Source: Clostridiales bacterium UBA1381 (GTDB taxonomy: Bacteria; Bacillota; Clostridia; UBA1381). Taken from it: a DNA stretch of 13,380 nt. The stretch lies in NCBI GenBank assembly GCA_002305435.1, contig DBQZ01000059.1, forward strand, positions 6,926-20,305. The letters run 5' to 3'. Of the stretch, positions 1 through 6,947 are shown piece by piece. Made by a program: the position numbers and the translations under genes. Within the stretch, counting starts at the first letter, position 1. Each line of letters begins with the position of its first letter. The notes under the pieces are model-generated. The model ran no database searches. It was not told the origin of the DNA and saw only the letters and a program-made list of their open reading frames with translations.

Positions 1-150
1 GTTGGGTTAGACGTTCTCGCCACCTGTGTAAACTGCGGGCATGAAAAACTCATCCACTCAGACGCACAAAGCCGAAAAGATATTCTTAATAAGAGTTCTT
101 TAATCCTCGAACCCCCGCAGTCGGAGGCTTCTGAGCAGAAAAAAGTATAA
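1..150 (+). CDS. 3' end of a small zinc-ribbon-like protein (DUF951-like), cut by window edge
   Basis: Frame 1 is open from the first base to TAA at 148-150 and encodes about 49 residues. The visible part starts VGLDVLATCVNCGHEK, with a CxxC-G-H knuckle at residues 9-14, followed by a charged tail. The VG-x-D-x(4)-CxxCxH pattern resembles the C-terminal half of DUF951 (the B. subtilis YyzM type, about 65 residues), which would fit a gene that lost its first 20 or so residues to the window edge. The family call rests on a short remembered pattern and is tentative. Any other small zinc-ribbon protein is possible. The stop overlaps the likely aldolase -10 box, and no terminator lies between the two genes, so readthrough into the aldolase is possible. 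Confidence 0.45.
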   Translation, partial: VGLDVLATCVNCGHEKLIHSDAQSRKDILNKSSLILEPPQSEASEQKKV

Positions 151-151
151 T
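146..151 (+). promoter_or_regulatory. possible -10 box for the aldolase gene
   Basis: TATAAT lies about 50 bases before the aldolase start. I see no convincing -35 hexamer 16-18 bases upstream, so this is a weak call. A short perfect stem (ACAGC/GCTGT, 152-165) follows directly. Confidence 0.3.
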
Positions 152-199
152 ACAGCTATGGCTGTTTTATAAAAGCTATATTTTAAGGAGGAAACACAA

Positions 200-1063
200 A
201 TGTTAGTACCTGCAACAGATATGCTGAAAAAGGCGGTGGCCGGAAAATACGCCGTTGGCCAGTTCAACATAAACAATCTGGAATGGACAAAATCTATTTT
301 ATCGACCGCACAGGAATGCAGCTCCCCTGTCATCCTTGGCGTTTCCGAGGGTGCTGGAAAATATATGACCGGTTTTAAAACCGTAGCAGCCATGGTTAAA
401 GCCATGATCGGTGAAATGGGTATAACTGTACCGGTAGCTCTTCACCTGGATCACGGAACGTATGAGGGCTGCTTGAAATGCGTGGAAGCCGGTTTTTCAT
501 CAATAATGTTTGACGGCTCACACTATCCCATAGAAGAAAATATCGCTAAAACGAAAGAGCTCGTTGCTCTTTGCCGTGAAAAGGGACTTTCCATTGAAGC
601 CGAGGTTGGCTCAATAGGCGGCGAAGAGGACGGCGTTGTAGGCGCTGGCGAAATAGCTGACCCGAACGAATGCAAGGCTATAGCAGATCTTGGCGTTGAT
701 TTCTTAGCAGCAGGCATAGGCAATATCCACGGCAAATATCCCGCCAACTGGAAAGGCCTTGATTTTGACGCTTTGGCAAAAATCAAGGAACTTACAGGCG
801 ATCTTCCGCTCGTACTCCACGGCGGCACAGGCATCCCCGACGATATGATCGCCACCGCTATATCCCTCGGCGTTGCCAAAATAAACGTAAACACCGAGTG
901 CCAGCTCTACTTCCAGGAAGCTACAAGAAAATACATCGAGGAGGGCAAAGACCTCCAGGGCAAGGGATACGATCCCAGAAAGCTCCTGGCTCCGGGAGCG
1001 GCTGCTATCAAAGAAATAGTAAAGATAAAGATGGAGCTTTTCGGATCTGTTGGCAAGGCTTAA
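200..1063 (+). CDS. fba: class II fructose-bisphosphate aldolase
   Basis: This cytoplasmic glycolytic/gluconeogenic enzyme splits fructose 1,6-bisphosphate into dihydroxyacetone phosphate and glyceraldehyde 3-phosphate, using a divalent metal. The 287-residue length fits the short class II (B. subtilis FbaA-like) form. The metal and catalytic residues are present: HLDHGT at 82-87 (D84 proton relay, H85 metal ligand), E135 in AEVGSIGG, H177 in NIHGKYP, and H207 in LHGGTG. The C-terminal KINVNTECQ (227-235) is the phosphate/substrate segment. GatY/KbaY tagatose-bisphosphate aldolases share this fold, but with no tagatose or galactitol genes nearby the fructose enzyme is the better call. The ATG has AAGGAGG at 185-191, 8 bases upstream. 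The gene stands alone and ends in its own terminator. Confidence 0.95.
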   Translation: MLVPATDMLKKAVAGKYAVGQFNINNLEWTKSILSTAQECSSPVILGVSEGAGKYMTGFKTVAAMVKAMIGEMGITVPVALHLDHGTYEGCLKCVEAGFSSIMFDGSHYPIEENIAKTKELVALCREKGLSIEAEVGSIGGEEDGVVGAGEIADPNECKAIADLGVDFLAAGIGNIHGKYPANWKGLDFDALAKIKELTGDLPLVLHGGTGIPDDMIATAISLGVAKINVNTECQLYFQEATRKYIEEGKDLQGKGYDPRKLLAPGAAAIKEIVKIKMELFGSVGKA

Positions 1064-1081
1064 TTTTTATAAAATACAATA

Positions 1082-1124
1082 AACAGCGGGATTTTAGCAA
1101 AATGCGGAAGTCCCGCTGTTTTTC
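1082..1124 (+). terminator. intrinsic terminator after the aldolase gene
   Basis: A perfect 10-bp stem, AACAGCGGGA (1082-1091) with TCCCGCTGTT (1111-1120), is followed by a T run. The 19-base loop can itself fold (TTTTAGCAAAA). Confidence 0.9.
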
Positions 1125-1447
1125 TTCGGCAAAAAGACGGTTTTTTAGCCATAATCCCCCTGATTTGCTGTACAATCAGAGGAAGATACTCAAATTTTGG
1201 ATTTTCTCTTGACTAATACTCCTAATTTATGGTATACTATATATACTGATAAATGACCGGACGCAAGGGGTTACCCCTATAATCGAAGAACACGAAAGAA
1301 CACTGTACCTGTGCTAAAAAGCCTGATGAGCGGATATTTAAATGGGCGGATACGACAGTTTATGGTGGGCTTGTTTTTCTTTGTATATTTTTATCTTCGC
1401 AATGGCTTTTACAGCGACTACATTCTATACCATAAGGAGGTCAAATT
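1125..1447 (+). other. intergenic region and long RNase J leader
   Basis: No confident gene lies here. The left part holds an imperfect 9-bp stem (1157-1165 with 1174-1182) without a T run. A promoter lies at 1209-1238, so the RNase J transcript should carry about 200 nt of leader. That leader contains a perfect GGGG-TTA-CCCC hairpin near 1267-1277. An ORF starts with ATG at 1342 and could encode a small hydrophobic peptide, but it runs out of frame into the RNase J gene until 1524. The leader matches no riboswitch class that I recognise. Confidence 0.5.
1209..1238 (+). promoter_or_regulatory. sigma-A-type promoter of the RNase J gene
   Basis: TTGACT at 1209-1214 and TATACT at 1233-1238 are separated by 18 bases. 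Each hexamer matches the consensus at 5 of 6 positions. Transcription should start near 1245. Confidence 0.65.
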
Positions 1448-3115
1448 GTGGCAAAAAAAACAAAACTGAAAATTATACCCTTAGGCGGATTGGACGAAAT
1501 CGGCAAGAACCTTACAATCTTTGAGTACGGCAACGATATTATCCTCGTGGACTGCGGCATGGCTTTCCCCGACGACGATATGCCAGGCATTGACATGGTA
1601 TTAAACGACATCTCGTATCTGGAGAAAAACGCCGATAAGGTTCGAGGCATATTCCTCACGCACGGTCATGAGGACCACATCGGCGGACTGCCGTTCTTCC
1701 TAAAAAATATCAACGTACCGGTCTACGGCACAAGGCTCACGCTGGGGCTTGTCGAGCACAAGCTCAAGGAACACGGGCTTTTGTCAAAATGCCGCCTCGT
1801 CCGCGTACGCCCCGGTCAGACTATTCCCGGCGGCGACAGCTTCGAGGTGGAGTTTATCCGCACGAACCATTCCATAGCAGATTCCTGCGCTCTGGCGATT
1901 AAAACGCCTTTCGGAAAGATTCTGCATATGGGCGATTTTAAGATAGACACAACGCCTATAGTCGGCGATGTTATCGACTTAGCACGTATCGGCCAGCTCG
2001 GCAATGAGGGGCTTTTGGCGTTGATGTCCGATTCCACAAACGTTGAACGTCCCGGCTACGCAATGAGCGAAAAAACCGTCGGCGATAAATTTGAACAGAT
2101 ATTCAAAAACTGTAACAAGCGTATAATCGTGGCGACTTTTGCCTCTAACGTACACAGAGTACAGCAGATAATAGACGCTGCCGTCAAAAACGGCCGCAAA
2201 GTCGCCGTATCCGGCCGCAGTATGGAAAATATCGTGGAAATCTCCATACTCCTCGGTTATATGAAAATTCCGGAGGGCGTACTGATAAATATTGATAATA
2301 TCAAAAAATACAAGCCTTCGCAGATAGTAATAATCACCACCGGTTCCCAGGGAGAACCTATGAGCGCCCTTACCCGTATGGCATATTCCGACCACCGCAA
2401 GGTCGAGGTTACAAAGGACGACCTCATCATAATCTCCGCCACGCCCATACCCGGCAACGAAAAATCGGTGTCGAACGTTGTAAACGAGCTGTTTAAAATC
2501 GGAGCAGAGGTTATTTATAAATCACTGGCTGAGATGCACGTTTCCGGCCACGCCTGCCAGGAGGAGCTTAAGCTGATAATGGCGCTTGCACGGCCGAAAT
2601 ATTTCATACCGGTTCACGGCGAACGCCGCCATCTGATGCTTCATGCCCAGCTGGCACACCGCATGGGTATACCGGAATCGAACTGTATCGTAATGTCAAA
2701 CGGCTCAATCCTCGAATGTGACGATCGCACTTTCCGCATAAACGGTTCCGTTCAGGCGGGCAAAATCCTCGTTGACGGCTCCGGTGTCGGCGATGTCGGC
2801 AATATCGTTCTTCGTGACAGGAAGCATCTTGCACAGGACGGTCTTATAATCATTGTCGTTACAATTTCCTCGGAGGGACACAAGATGGTATCCCACCCGG
2901 ATGTTATATCCCGCGGCTTCGTATACGTGCGTGAATCGGAGAAGCTCATTGACGATATTCGCCACATTGTTGAGGACAGCGTAAACGAATGTAATAACCG
3001 CCGCCTCTCCGACTGGTCCACAATGAAAGCAAATATAAAATCGAACGTGGCCCGCTATATCTTCGATAAAACGAAACGCAACCCGATGATACTCCCCATT
3101 ATTGAAGAGGTTTAA
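1448..3115 (+). CDS. rnj: ribonuclease J
   Basis: This metallo-beta-lactamase/beta-CASP ribonuclease of cytoplasmic RNA maturation and decay works in the family as a 5'-3' exonuclease and endonuclease on RNA. The 555-residue length is usual for RNase J. The metal-binding motif HGHEDH is at 72-77, with H141 and D163 completing the first metal-site set. MSDSTNVERPG (193-203) is a family signature, HVSGHA (364-369) and PVHGERRHL (389-396) are the later histidine motifs, and the C-terminal domain runs to the end. The start is GTG with AAGGAGGT at 1434-1441, 6 bases upstream. No rpoY-like small RNA polymerase subunit gene precedes it, unlike the arrangement known around rnjA in Bacillus. The gene is monocistronic, with its own promoter and a shared bidirectional terminator. 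Confidence 0.95.
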   Translation: MAKKTKLKIIPLGGLDEIGKNLTIFEYGNDIILVDCGMAFPDDDMPGIDMVLNDISYLEKNADKVRGIFLTHGHEDHIGGLPFFLKNINVPVYGTRLTLGLVEHKLKEHGLLSKCRLVRVRPGQTIPGGDSFEVEFIRTNHSIADSCALAIKTPFGKILHMGDFKIDTTPIVGDVIDLARIGQLGNEGLLALMSDSTNVERPGYAMSEKTVGDKFEQIFKNCNKRIIVATFASNVHRVQQIIDAAVKNGRKVAVSGRSMENIVEISILLGYMKIPEGVLINIDNIKKYKPSQIVIITTGSQGEPMSALTRMAYSDHRKVEVTKDDLIIISATPIPGNEKSVSNVVNELFKIGAEVIYKSLAEMHVSGHACQEELKLIMALARPKYFIPVHGERRHLMLHAQLAHRMGIPESNCIVMSNGSILECDDRTFRINGSVQAGKILVDGSGVGDVGNIVLRDRKHLAQDGLIIIVVTISSEGHKMVSHPDVISRGFVYVRESEKLIDDIRHIVEDSVNECNNRRLSDWSTMKANIKSNVARYIFDKTKRNPMILPIIEEV

Positions 3116-3124
3116 AAATAAAAG

Positions 3125-3165
3125 AATCTCCGATCGGAACATAAGCTCCGGACGGAGATTTTTAA
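3125..3165. terminator. bidirectional terminator between RNase J and the reductase gene
   Basis: The stem AATCTCCG (3125-3132) with CGGAGATT (3153-3160) continues inward as CGGA/TCCG (3135-3138, 3147-3150). A T run follows on the plus strand, and an A-rich stretch on the left gives a T run on the minus strand. It sits between two convergent stops 51 bases apart. Confidence 0.85.
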
Positions 3166-3166
3166 T

Positions 3167-4663
3167 TTACAGATATTTTCCTACTATCATATCAAATTCC
3201 GCTCTGTTTTCCCTGATCCAATCCTCATATACCATGCCGGCAGCAGCAACGCTCTTCCCTATTTCCACCATCATACTGGGGATAACGTCGGCAGCAATAA
3301 TTCCTATCTCCTCACCGAACTTTTCCCTGCCAAGCTCATCATTGCCGTTTATAACCATCAAAAATGACGGAACTACTTTATCGTCTACACGTTTCACCCT
3401 GCCGCTGAAACCGATTTCGGCCGTCTGGTGCGCTCCGCAGGAGGATGTGCAGCCGGAAATATGCAGCTTGGGCAGTACGCCGTCGGCGAAATTCTCTTCC
3501 CGTACAGCCTCTATTATCGCTTTTAACAACGCCTGTGAATTTTGCAGCCCTATCTGGCATATCGAGCTTCCTATACATGAGGTTGAAGCCTCGAGCGATG
3601 TTGACGCCCCGTCTGCGGTAAGCTCGACGAATTTTTCCGCCTGTTCCATTGTGCAGCCGGCGATATATATCGTTGAATCCGGAGCAAGGCGCAAAGTGTT
3701 CTCATCGGTCATCATCTCGGCTATTTTAACAAACGTTTCCACAGGAGGATTTCCGCCTATCGGATGGTATGTCACGTAATACCGGTCAGGCTGCTTCTGA
3801 GGATGTATCCTGCCGCAAGCCTCGCCATGCCATTCGGGGTATTCCGCCGGCATCTTTATATCAAGCGTCAAATCTTCGCTCTTGACATTATCAAGCGCTT
3901 CGCAGAATGCTTTTACATACCCCTCAGCGCCAAGCTCGTCCTGCATATATCTTGTGCGGGCTTTGGCTCGTACCTTATAATTACCATGAGCAATAAATGT
4001 ATCTATCATCGCCTTGATATAATAGAGTATCTGCTGCGGCTCGATATCCTCTGCCACCTTAAGCCCCATTTTAGCATTGTTTCCAAGACCACCGGCGCTG
4101 TATACGTCAAACTTGCCGTTTTCCTTAGCGACAAATCCAAGATCGCGGAAGGTCACATGACATTCATTCTTCGGCGATGAGGAAAATCCCACCTTGAGCT
4201 TTCTCGGCAGCTTTATCTTCCATATCTGCGCCAGCAAATAATCAGCCGCCGCTTCTGCATACGGCGTTACATCAAAATATTCCTCAGGATCTATGCCCGA
4301 AAGCGGGGATGCCATTACATTTCTCGGGTTGTCGCCTCCGCCGCCGACGGTGTATATACCGTGTTCCGGAGCAAGGGCTATTACGTCACAGACCGTATCC
4401 CGATCAAGCCCGTGCAGCTGGATTGTCTGGCAGGTTGTAGCGTGTATAAGGGAAATACCGTACCGCTTTATCATATCGGCGATAAATACCGCCTTATCCC
4501 TGTTCACTATACCCCCTGTCATACGCAGGCGGAGCATACTGCTCTCTCCTCCCCGCTGGGCATAACTGCCGAAATTACCAGAAAAACCCTTGTAATCACC
4601 AATACTTACTTCCTTGTTGTAAAACCGTTTCGTTGTTTCTACAAATTCCTTAAGATCGTACAC
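3167..4663 (-). CDS. siroheme/4Fe-4S nitrite or sulfite reductase
   Basis: This is a six-electron reductase that would turn nitrite into ammonia or sulfite into sulfide at a coupled siroheme-[4Fe-4S] centre. It has two pseudo-symmetric ferredoxin-like/core repeats. The first contains MLRLRMTGG near residue 43 and DNPRNVMAS near 111. LPRKLK follows at 152-157 with the two lysines equivalent to E. coli SiR-HP K215 and K217. The cluster ligands are CIGSSIC (CX5C, C363 and C369) and CTSSC (CX3C, C405 and C409). All expected catalytic residues are present, so it should be active. No flavoprotein or ferredoxin partner, and no sulfate- or nitrate-assimilation gene, is adjacent, so sequence alone does not settle the substrate. 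I chose GTG at 4663, where AAGGAAG lies 8 bases upstream. GTG at 4672 is in frame but nearly touches that site. Confidence 0.88.
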   Translation of the reverse strand: MYDLKEFVETTKRFYNKEVSIGDYKGFSGNFGSYAQRGGESSMLRLRMTGGIVNRDKAVFIADMIKRYGISLIHATTCQTIQLHGLDRDTVCDVIALAPEHGIYTVGGGGDNPRNVMASPLSGIDPEEYFDVTPYAEAAADYLLAQIWKIKLPRKLKVGFSSSPKNECHVTFRDLGFVAKENGKFDVYSAGGLGNNAKMGLKVAEDIEPQQILYYIKAMIDTFIAHGNYKVRAKARTRYMQDELGAEGYVKAFCEALDNVKSEDLTLDIKMPAEYPEWHGEACGRIHPQKQPDRYYVTYHPIGGNPPVETFVKIAEMMTDENTLRLAPDSTIYIAGCTMEQAEKFVELTADGASTSLEASTSCIGSSICQIGLQNSQALLKAIIEAVREENFADGVLPKLHISGCTSSCGAHQTAEIGFSGRVKRVDDKVVPSFLMVINGNDELGREKFGEEIGIIAADVIPSMMVEIGKSVAAAGMVYEDWIRENRAEFDMIVGKYL

Positions 4664-4776
4664 GTTTTTCACTTCCTTGTTAATGTATGTGTGTTTTTTC
4701 AGAAAATCACATAAAAACTCCGCTTAATAATGACCTTTATCCTTTTTTCATTCACAAACCGCCATAATGTCGCCAA

Positions 4777-4818
4777 AAACCGTTTTCCCCAAAAGAAGTA
4801 TACCTCTTCTTTCGGTTT
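4777..4818 (-). other. hairpin in the 5' leader of the reductase mRNA
   Basis: A perfect inner stem, AAAGAAG (4792-4798) with CTTCTTT (4806-4812), is enclosed by AAACCG (4777-4782) with CGGTTT (4813-4818), leaving a 9-base bulge. In the mRNA it starts a few bases after the predicted transcription start, and the closing strand reads CGGTTTTT. Stability control or attenuation are both possible. Confidence 0.45.
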
Positions 4819-4831
4819 ATTCCCCAGTATT

Positions 4832-4860
4832 ATTATACCATATTTTCCCCCATACTGCAA
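4832..4860 (-). promoter_or_regulatory. sigma-A-type promoter of the reductase gene
   Basis: On the minus strand, TTGCAG (4860-4855) and a perfect TATAAT (4837-4832) are 17 bases apart. This predicts a leader of about 160 nt before the coding region. Confidence 0.7.
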
Positions 4861-4894
4861 CAATTTATTTCCGGCCTAAAAAAATCTTAATACT

Positions 4895-4922
4895 AAAAAT
4901 GCGGCGGATTTGCCCGCCGCAT
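4895..4922 (-). terminator. intrinsic terminator after the SLH protein gene
   Basis: On the minus strand, a GC-rich stem ATGCGGCGG/CCGCCGCAT (4899-4907 with 4914-4922) with a 6-base loop begins just 6 bases after the stop codon. TTTTT follows it. Confidence 0.9.
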
Positions 4923-4928
4923 CTTTTC

Positions 4929-6779
4929 TCAGACAGCCGTCTGACCGTCATACTGATCCATTTTATTTCTTACTGTATCTTTTCTCGTCTGTATATCGAT
5001 CACAAATCCGCCGTCCATTTCATCAAATGCGCTGGTGGCTTTAAGCAGTACGGGTATTTCCCATTCTGCATAGACTTCCGTATCGGTGAATCCGTAGTAT
5101 TCCATCGTCACCTCAACTGCTGCATCTTCTGTAGGTGTTTCATCCTGATAATTCACAAAATCAGTATAGGGATCGAAAACAAAATCCGCTCCTCGTCCGA
5201 GTATGTTGTTAAACATAGAGCAGTATTCAGCTCTTGTCATGTAAGATTCCGGATAATAGCTGCCCGAACCGTCGCCGTTTACAAAGCCTGCTGCCGCCAG
5301 TCTTTCAATGTAGACCTGATAGGGGTTTCCTTCTATATCGCTAAATCCCGAATCCTCATCAGTCTCCGGTACGTTAAAGCCAAGGGCTATCATCTTGGCG
5401 GCCTCGCCTCTGGTTACAGGAGCTGCTGCCGAAAGGCTTGACTGTCCTTCAAACGCTCCCTGCGCTGTCAAATACGAGAGCGCACGGTATGACCATCTTC
5501 CCGGCTCTATGTCGCCAAATGCAGAAGGCGTGGCCTGGCGAATATCAGCAGACCCATTTACAGAATCAACTATTCTCGTAACCATTGTCGCTACTTCTTC
5601 TCTTGTAACAGAATTATGCGGACCCATTTCCAAAATCAAGCCGCCCATGCCGTCATCGTACGGCTCATAACCGTATATGTACGCATATCTGAACTCTGTC
5701 GCATCAATGAAGTCACCCCTGGGCGGGATATTGTCCTCTGGTTCTGCCGGTTCTGATGTGGGTTCCACAGTAGGCTCCTCTGTCGGATTTGCCGGTTCTT
5801 CTGTAGGCGCCGCAGTAGGCTCTTCTGTAGGATTTGCAGGTTCTTCTGTAGGCTCTGCTGTCGGAGCAACTGTAGGTTCGGCTGTCGGAGCAACTGTCGG
5901 CTCTGCTGTCGGTTCTATTGTCGGAGTTGCTGTAGAAGCTCCCGGAGTTTCTGCCGGATATACCATATGCCACTCGCCGCCAGGGTTTGTAACATCCTCG
6001 GCAATTATCCAGCCGCTGCCGGTAGAATTTATTATAACATCAGCATCAGGAGCAACGATAGCGCCGCTTACGCCGGCTGCCAATCTAACCTCTTCAGCAT
6101 CCTTAAACAGCCACACTACCTTTGACGATAAATCATCGTTCTGAGCGTGAGTAGCTGAGCTCTGACCGTTTATATAATACTCCCGAAGATCTATATCATC
6201 GTCATAATCAACACGGATTATAACGGTCTGATCCTCTCTTGTGAATATCTTCATACCGCCGCTCTGGATACTGCTAAGCGTCCTGCCGTTCATCTCCACA
6301 GCAACGATGTCATCCTCGATCTCCCTTACATCAACAACGTAATTGTTCTGATCAAAGCCGTTATCATTATGTTTCGGGAGATCTATAATCTCCTGCGACT
6401 TTATCTCTTCTTCAATGTTCTTTACAGCATCCTCAATAAGCCCTTCAATGACCTCGTCATCAACATCCTCATAGACCTCTGTGTCTACTTTGAGCTTTAT
6501 ATCGTCTCCCTTGATTTCACCGATAAGCATAACTCCCGGGTTTCCGTTCACTATATCAGCGCCGATATAGTGGCCATTGCCGTTGTACTCCTGCACTGCA
6601 ATGTTCGTCTGGGCATCTGCTCTCTGATCAAACGTTTCGGCTGTTATGCCAAAATTCACCGCTCCTCCAAGCAGCTCCTCCACATTCTCTGATGAAGATG
6701 CAAACACCGGGCTTACAGCAAACACGGATGAAATTATCCCTGCCGCCGCAGCTAATGATACCAATTTCCTATACTTCAT
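4929..6779 (-). CDS. secreted SLH-domain surface protein with choice-of-anchor-A-like N-terminal region
   Basis: This cell-surface protein of 616 residues should be held on the wall by three SLH domains. Residues 1-27 form a signal peptide (MKYRK, hydrophobic stretch, VFA cleavage site). Residues about 36-275 look like a choice-of-anchor A domain. It starts LGGAVNFGI and ends with the family-like pattern WLFKDAEEVRL, GAIVAPDADV, GWIIAEDV and GGEWH, with a long acidic insertion near 95-160. A Pro/Thr/Glu-rich linker spans 282-347. SLH units lie at about 356-405, 420-470 and 479-530, with VTREE, VTRGEAA and MTRAEYC in place of the usual TRAE motif. An 86-residue acidic tail of unknown type follows. 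ATG 6779 has AAGGAGG 5 bases upstream and begins the signal peptide. An in-frame ATG at 6860 lies upstream of the promoter and is rejected. The ligand or partner is unknown. Confidence 0.88.
   Translation of the reverse strand: MKYRKLVSLAAAAGIISSVFAVSPVFASSSENVEELLGGAVNFGITAETFDQRADAQTNIAVQEYNGNGHYIGADIVNGNPGVMLIGEIKGDDIKLKVDTEVYEDVDDEVIEGLIEDAVKNIEEEIKSQEIIDLPKHNDNGFDQNNYVVDVREIEDDIVAVEMNGRTLSSIQSGGMKIFTREDQTVIIRVDYDDDIDLREYYINGQSSATHAQNDDLSSKVVWLFKDAEEVRLAAGVSGAIVAPDADVIINSTGSGWIIAEDVTNPGGEWHMVYPAETPGASTATPTIEPTAEPTVAPTAEPTVAPTAEPTEEPANPTEEPTAAPTEEPANPTEEPTVEPTSEPAEPEDNIPPRGDFIDATEFRYAYIYGYEPYDDGMGGLILEMGPHNSVTREEVATMVTRIVDSVNGSADIRQATPSAFGDIEPGRWSYRALSYLTAQGAFEGQSSLSAAAPVTRGEAAKMIALGFNVPETDEDSGFSDIEGNPYQVYIERLAAAGFVNGDGSGSYYPESYMTRAEYCSMFNNILGRGADFVFDPYTDFVNYQDETPTEDAAVEVTMEYYGFTDTEVYAEWEIPVLLKATSAFDEMDGGFVIDIQTRKDTVRNKMDQYDGQTAV
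5741..5936 (-). repeat. in-gene degenerate repeat encoding the Pro/Thr/Glu linker
   Basis: Short units encoding AEPTVAPT and EEPANPT recur. One DNA unit around GGATTTGC-GGTTCTTCTGTAGG occurs twice near 5787 and 5830, and TCGGAGCAACTGT occurs twice near 5863 and 5887 (plus-strand reading). Such tracts can change copy number by slippage or recombination. Confidence 0.75.
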
Positions 6780-6828
6780 GATTTCCTCCTTAATCATATC
6801 ATATATTATATTATTTTGAAGTGATATT

Positions 6829-6857
6829 ATTATATCATATATAATATCTTTAGTCAA
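6829..6857 (-). promoter_or_regulatory. sigma-A-type promoter of the SLH protein gene
   Basis: On the minus strand, TTGACT (6857-6852) and a perfect TATAAT (6834-6829) are 17 bases apart. The leader of about 45 nt is very AT-rich and repeats the -10 flank sequence TATCATATAT near 6797 and 6833, which could be an operator pair or simple composition. Confidence 0.75.
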
Positions 6858-6947
6858 CACAAAATTTCACTAATATTACAGAAATGTTACATATTTTACA
6901 AGGCGAATATAGCAATTATCATATTATTGCCATTTTTTGTGCAATTT

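Noticed and set aside
1257..1277. GGACGCAA and GGGGTTACC, fragments that resemble parts of the c-di-GMP-I riboswitch
   Set aside because: The two pieces are fused with no room for the intervening helix, and the 5' conserved part (GCACAGGGCAAACC type) is missing.
1324..1331. CTGATGAG, the hammerhead ribozyme core sequence, in the RNase J leader, with a GAAA upstream near 1293
   Set aside because: No stem II can form after it, and the required GAAA, stem III and cleavage-site order is absent in all three permuted layouts.
5677..6144. Plus-strand ORF of 155 codons rich in Gly, Ser, Val and Ala
   Set aside because: It is the antisense reading of the Pro/Thr/Glu repeat linker of the SLH gene. 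It has no plausible ribosome binding site, and its repeats mirror the sense codons.
6780..6860. 27-codon N-terminal extension of the SLH protein from ATG 6860
   Set aside because: It would begin upstream of the predicted promoter and hide the signal peptide. ATG 6779 has an ideal AAGGAGG and starts a clear signal peptide.
6911..6929. Hairpin GCAATtATcatATtATTGC downstream of the galactokinase-like gene as its terminator
   Set aside because: It is AT-rich and imperfect, and the T run is on the wrong side for a minus-strand terminator. No convincing terminator was found for this gene.
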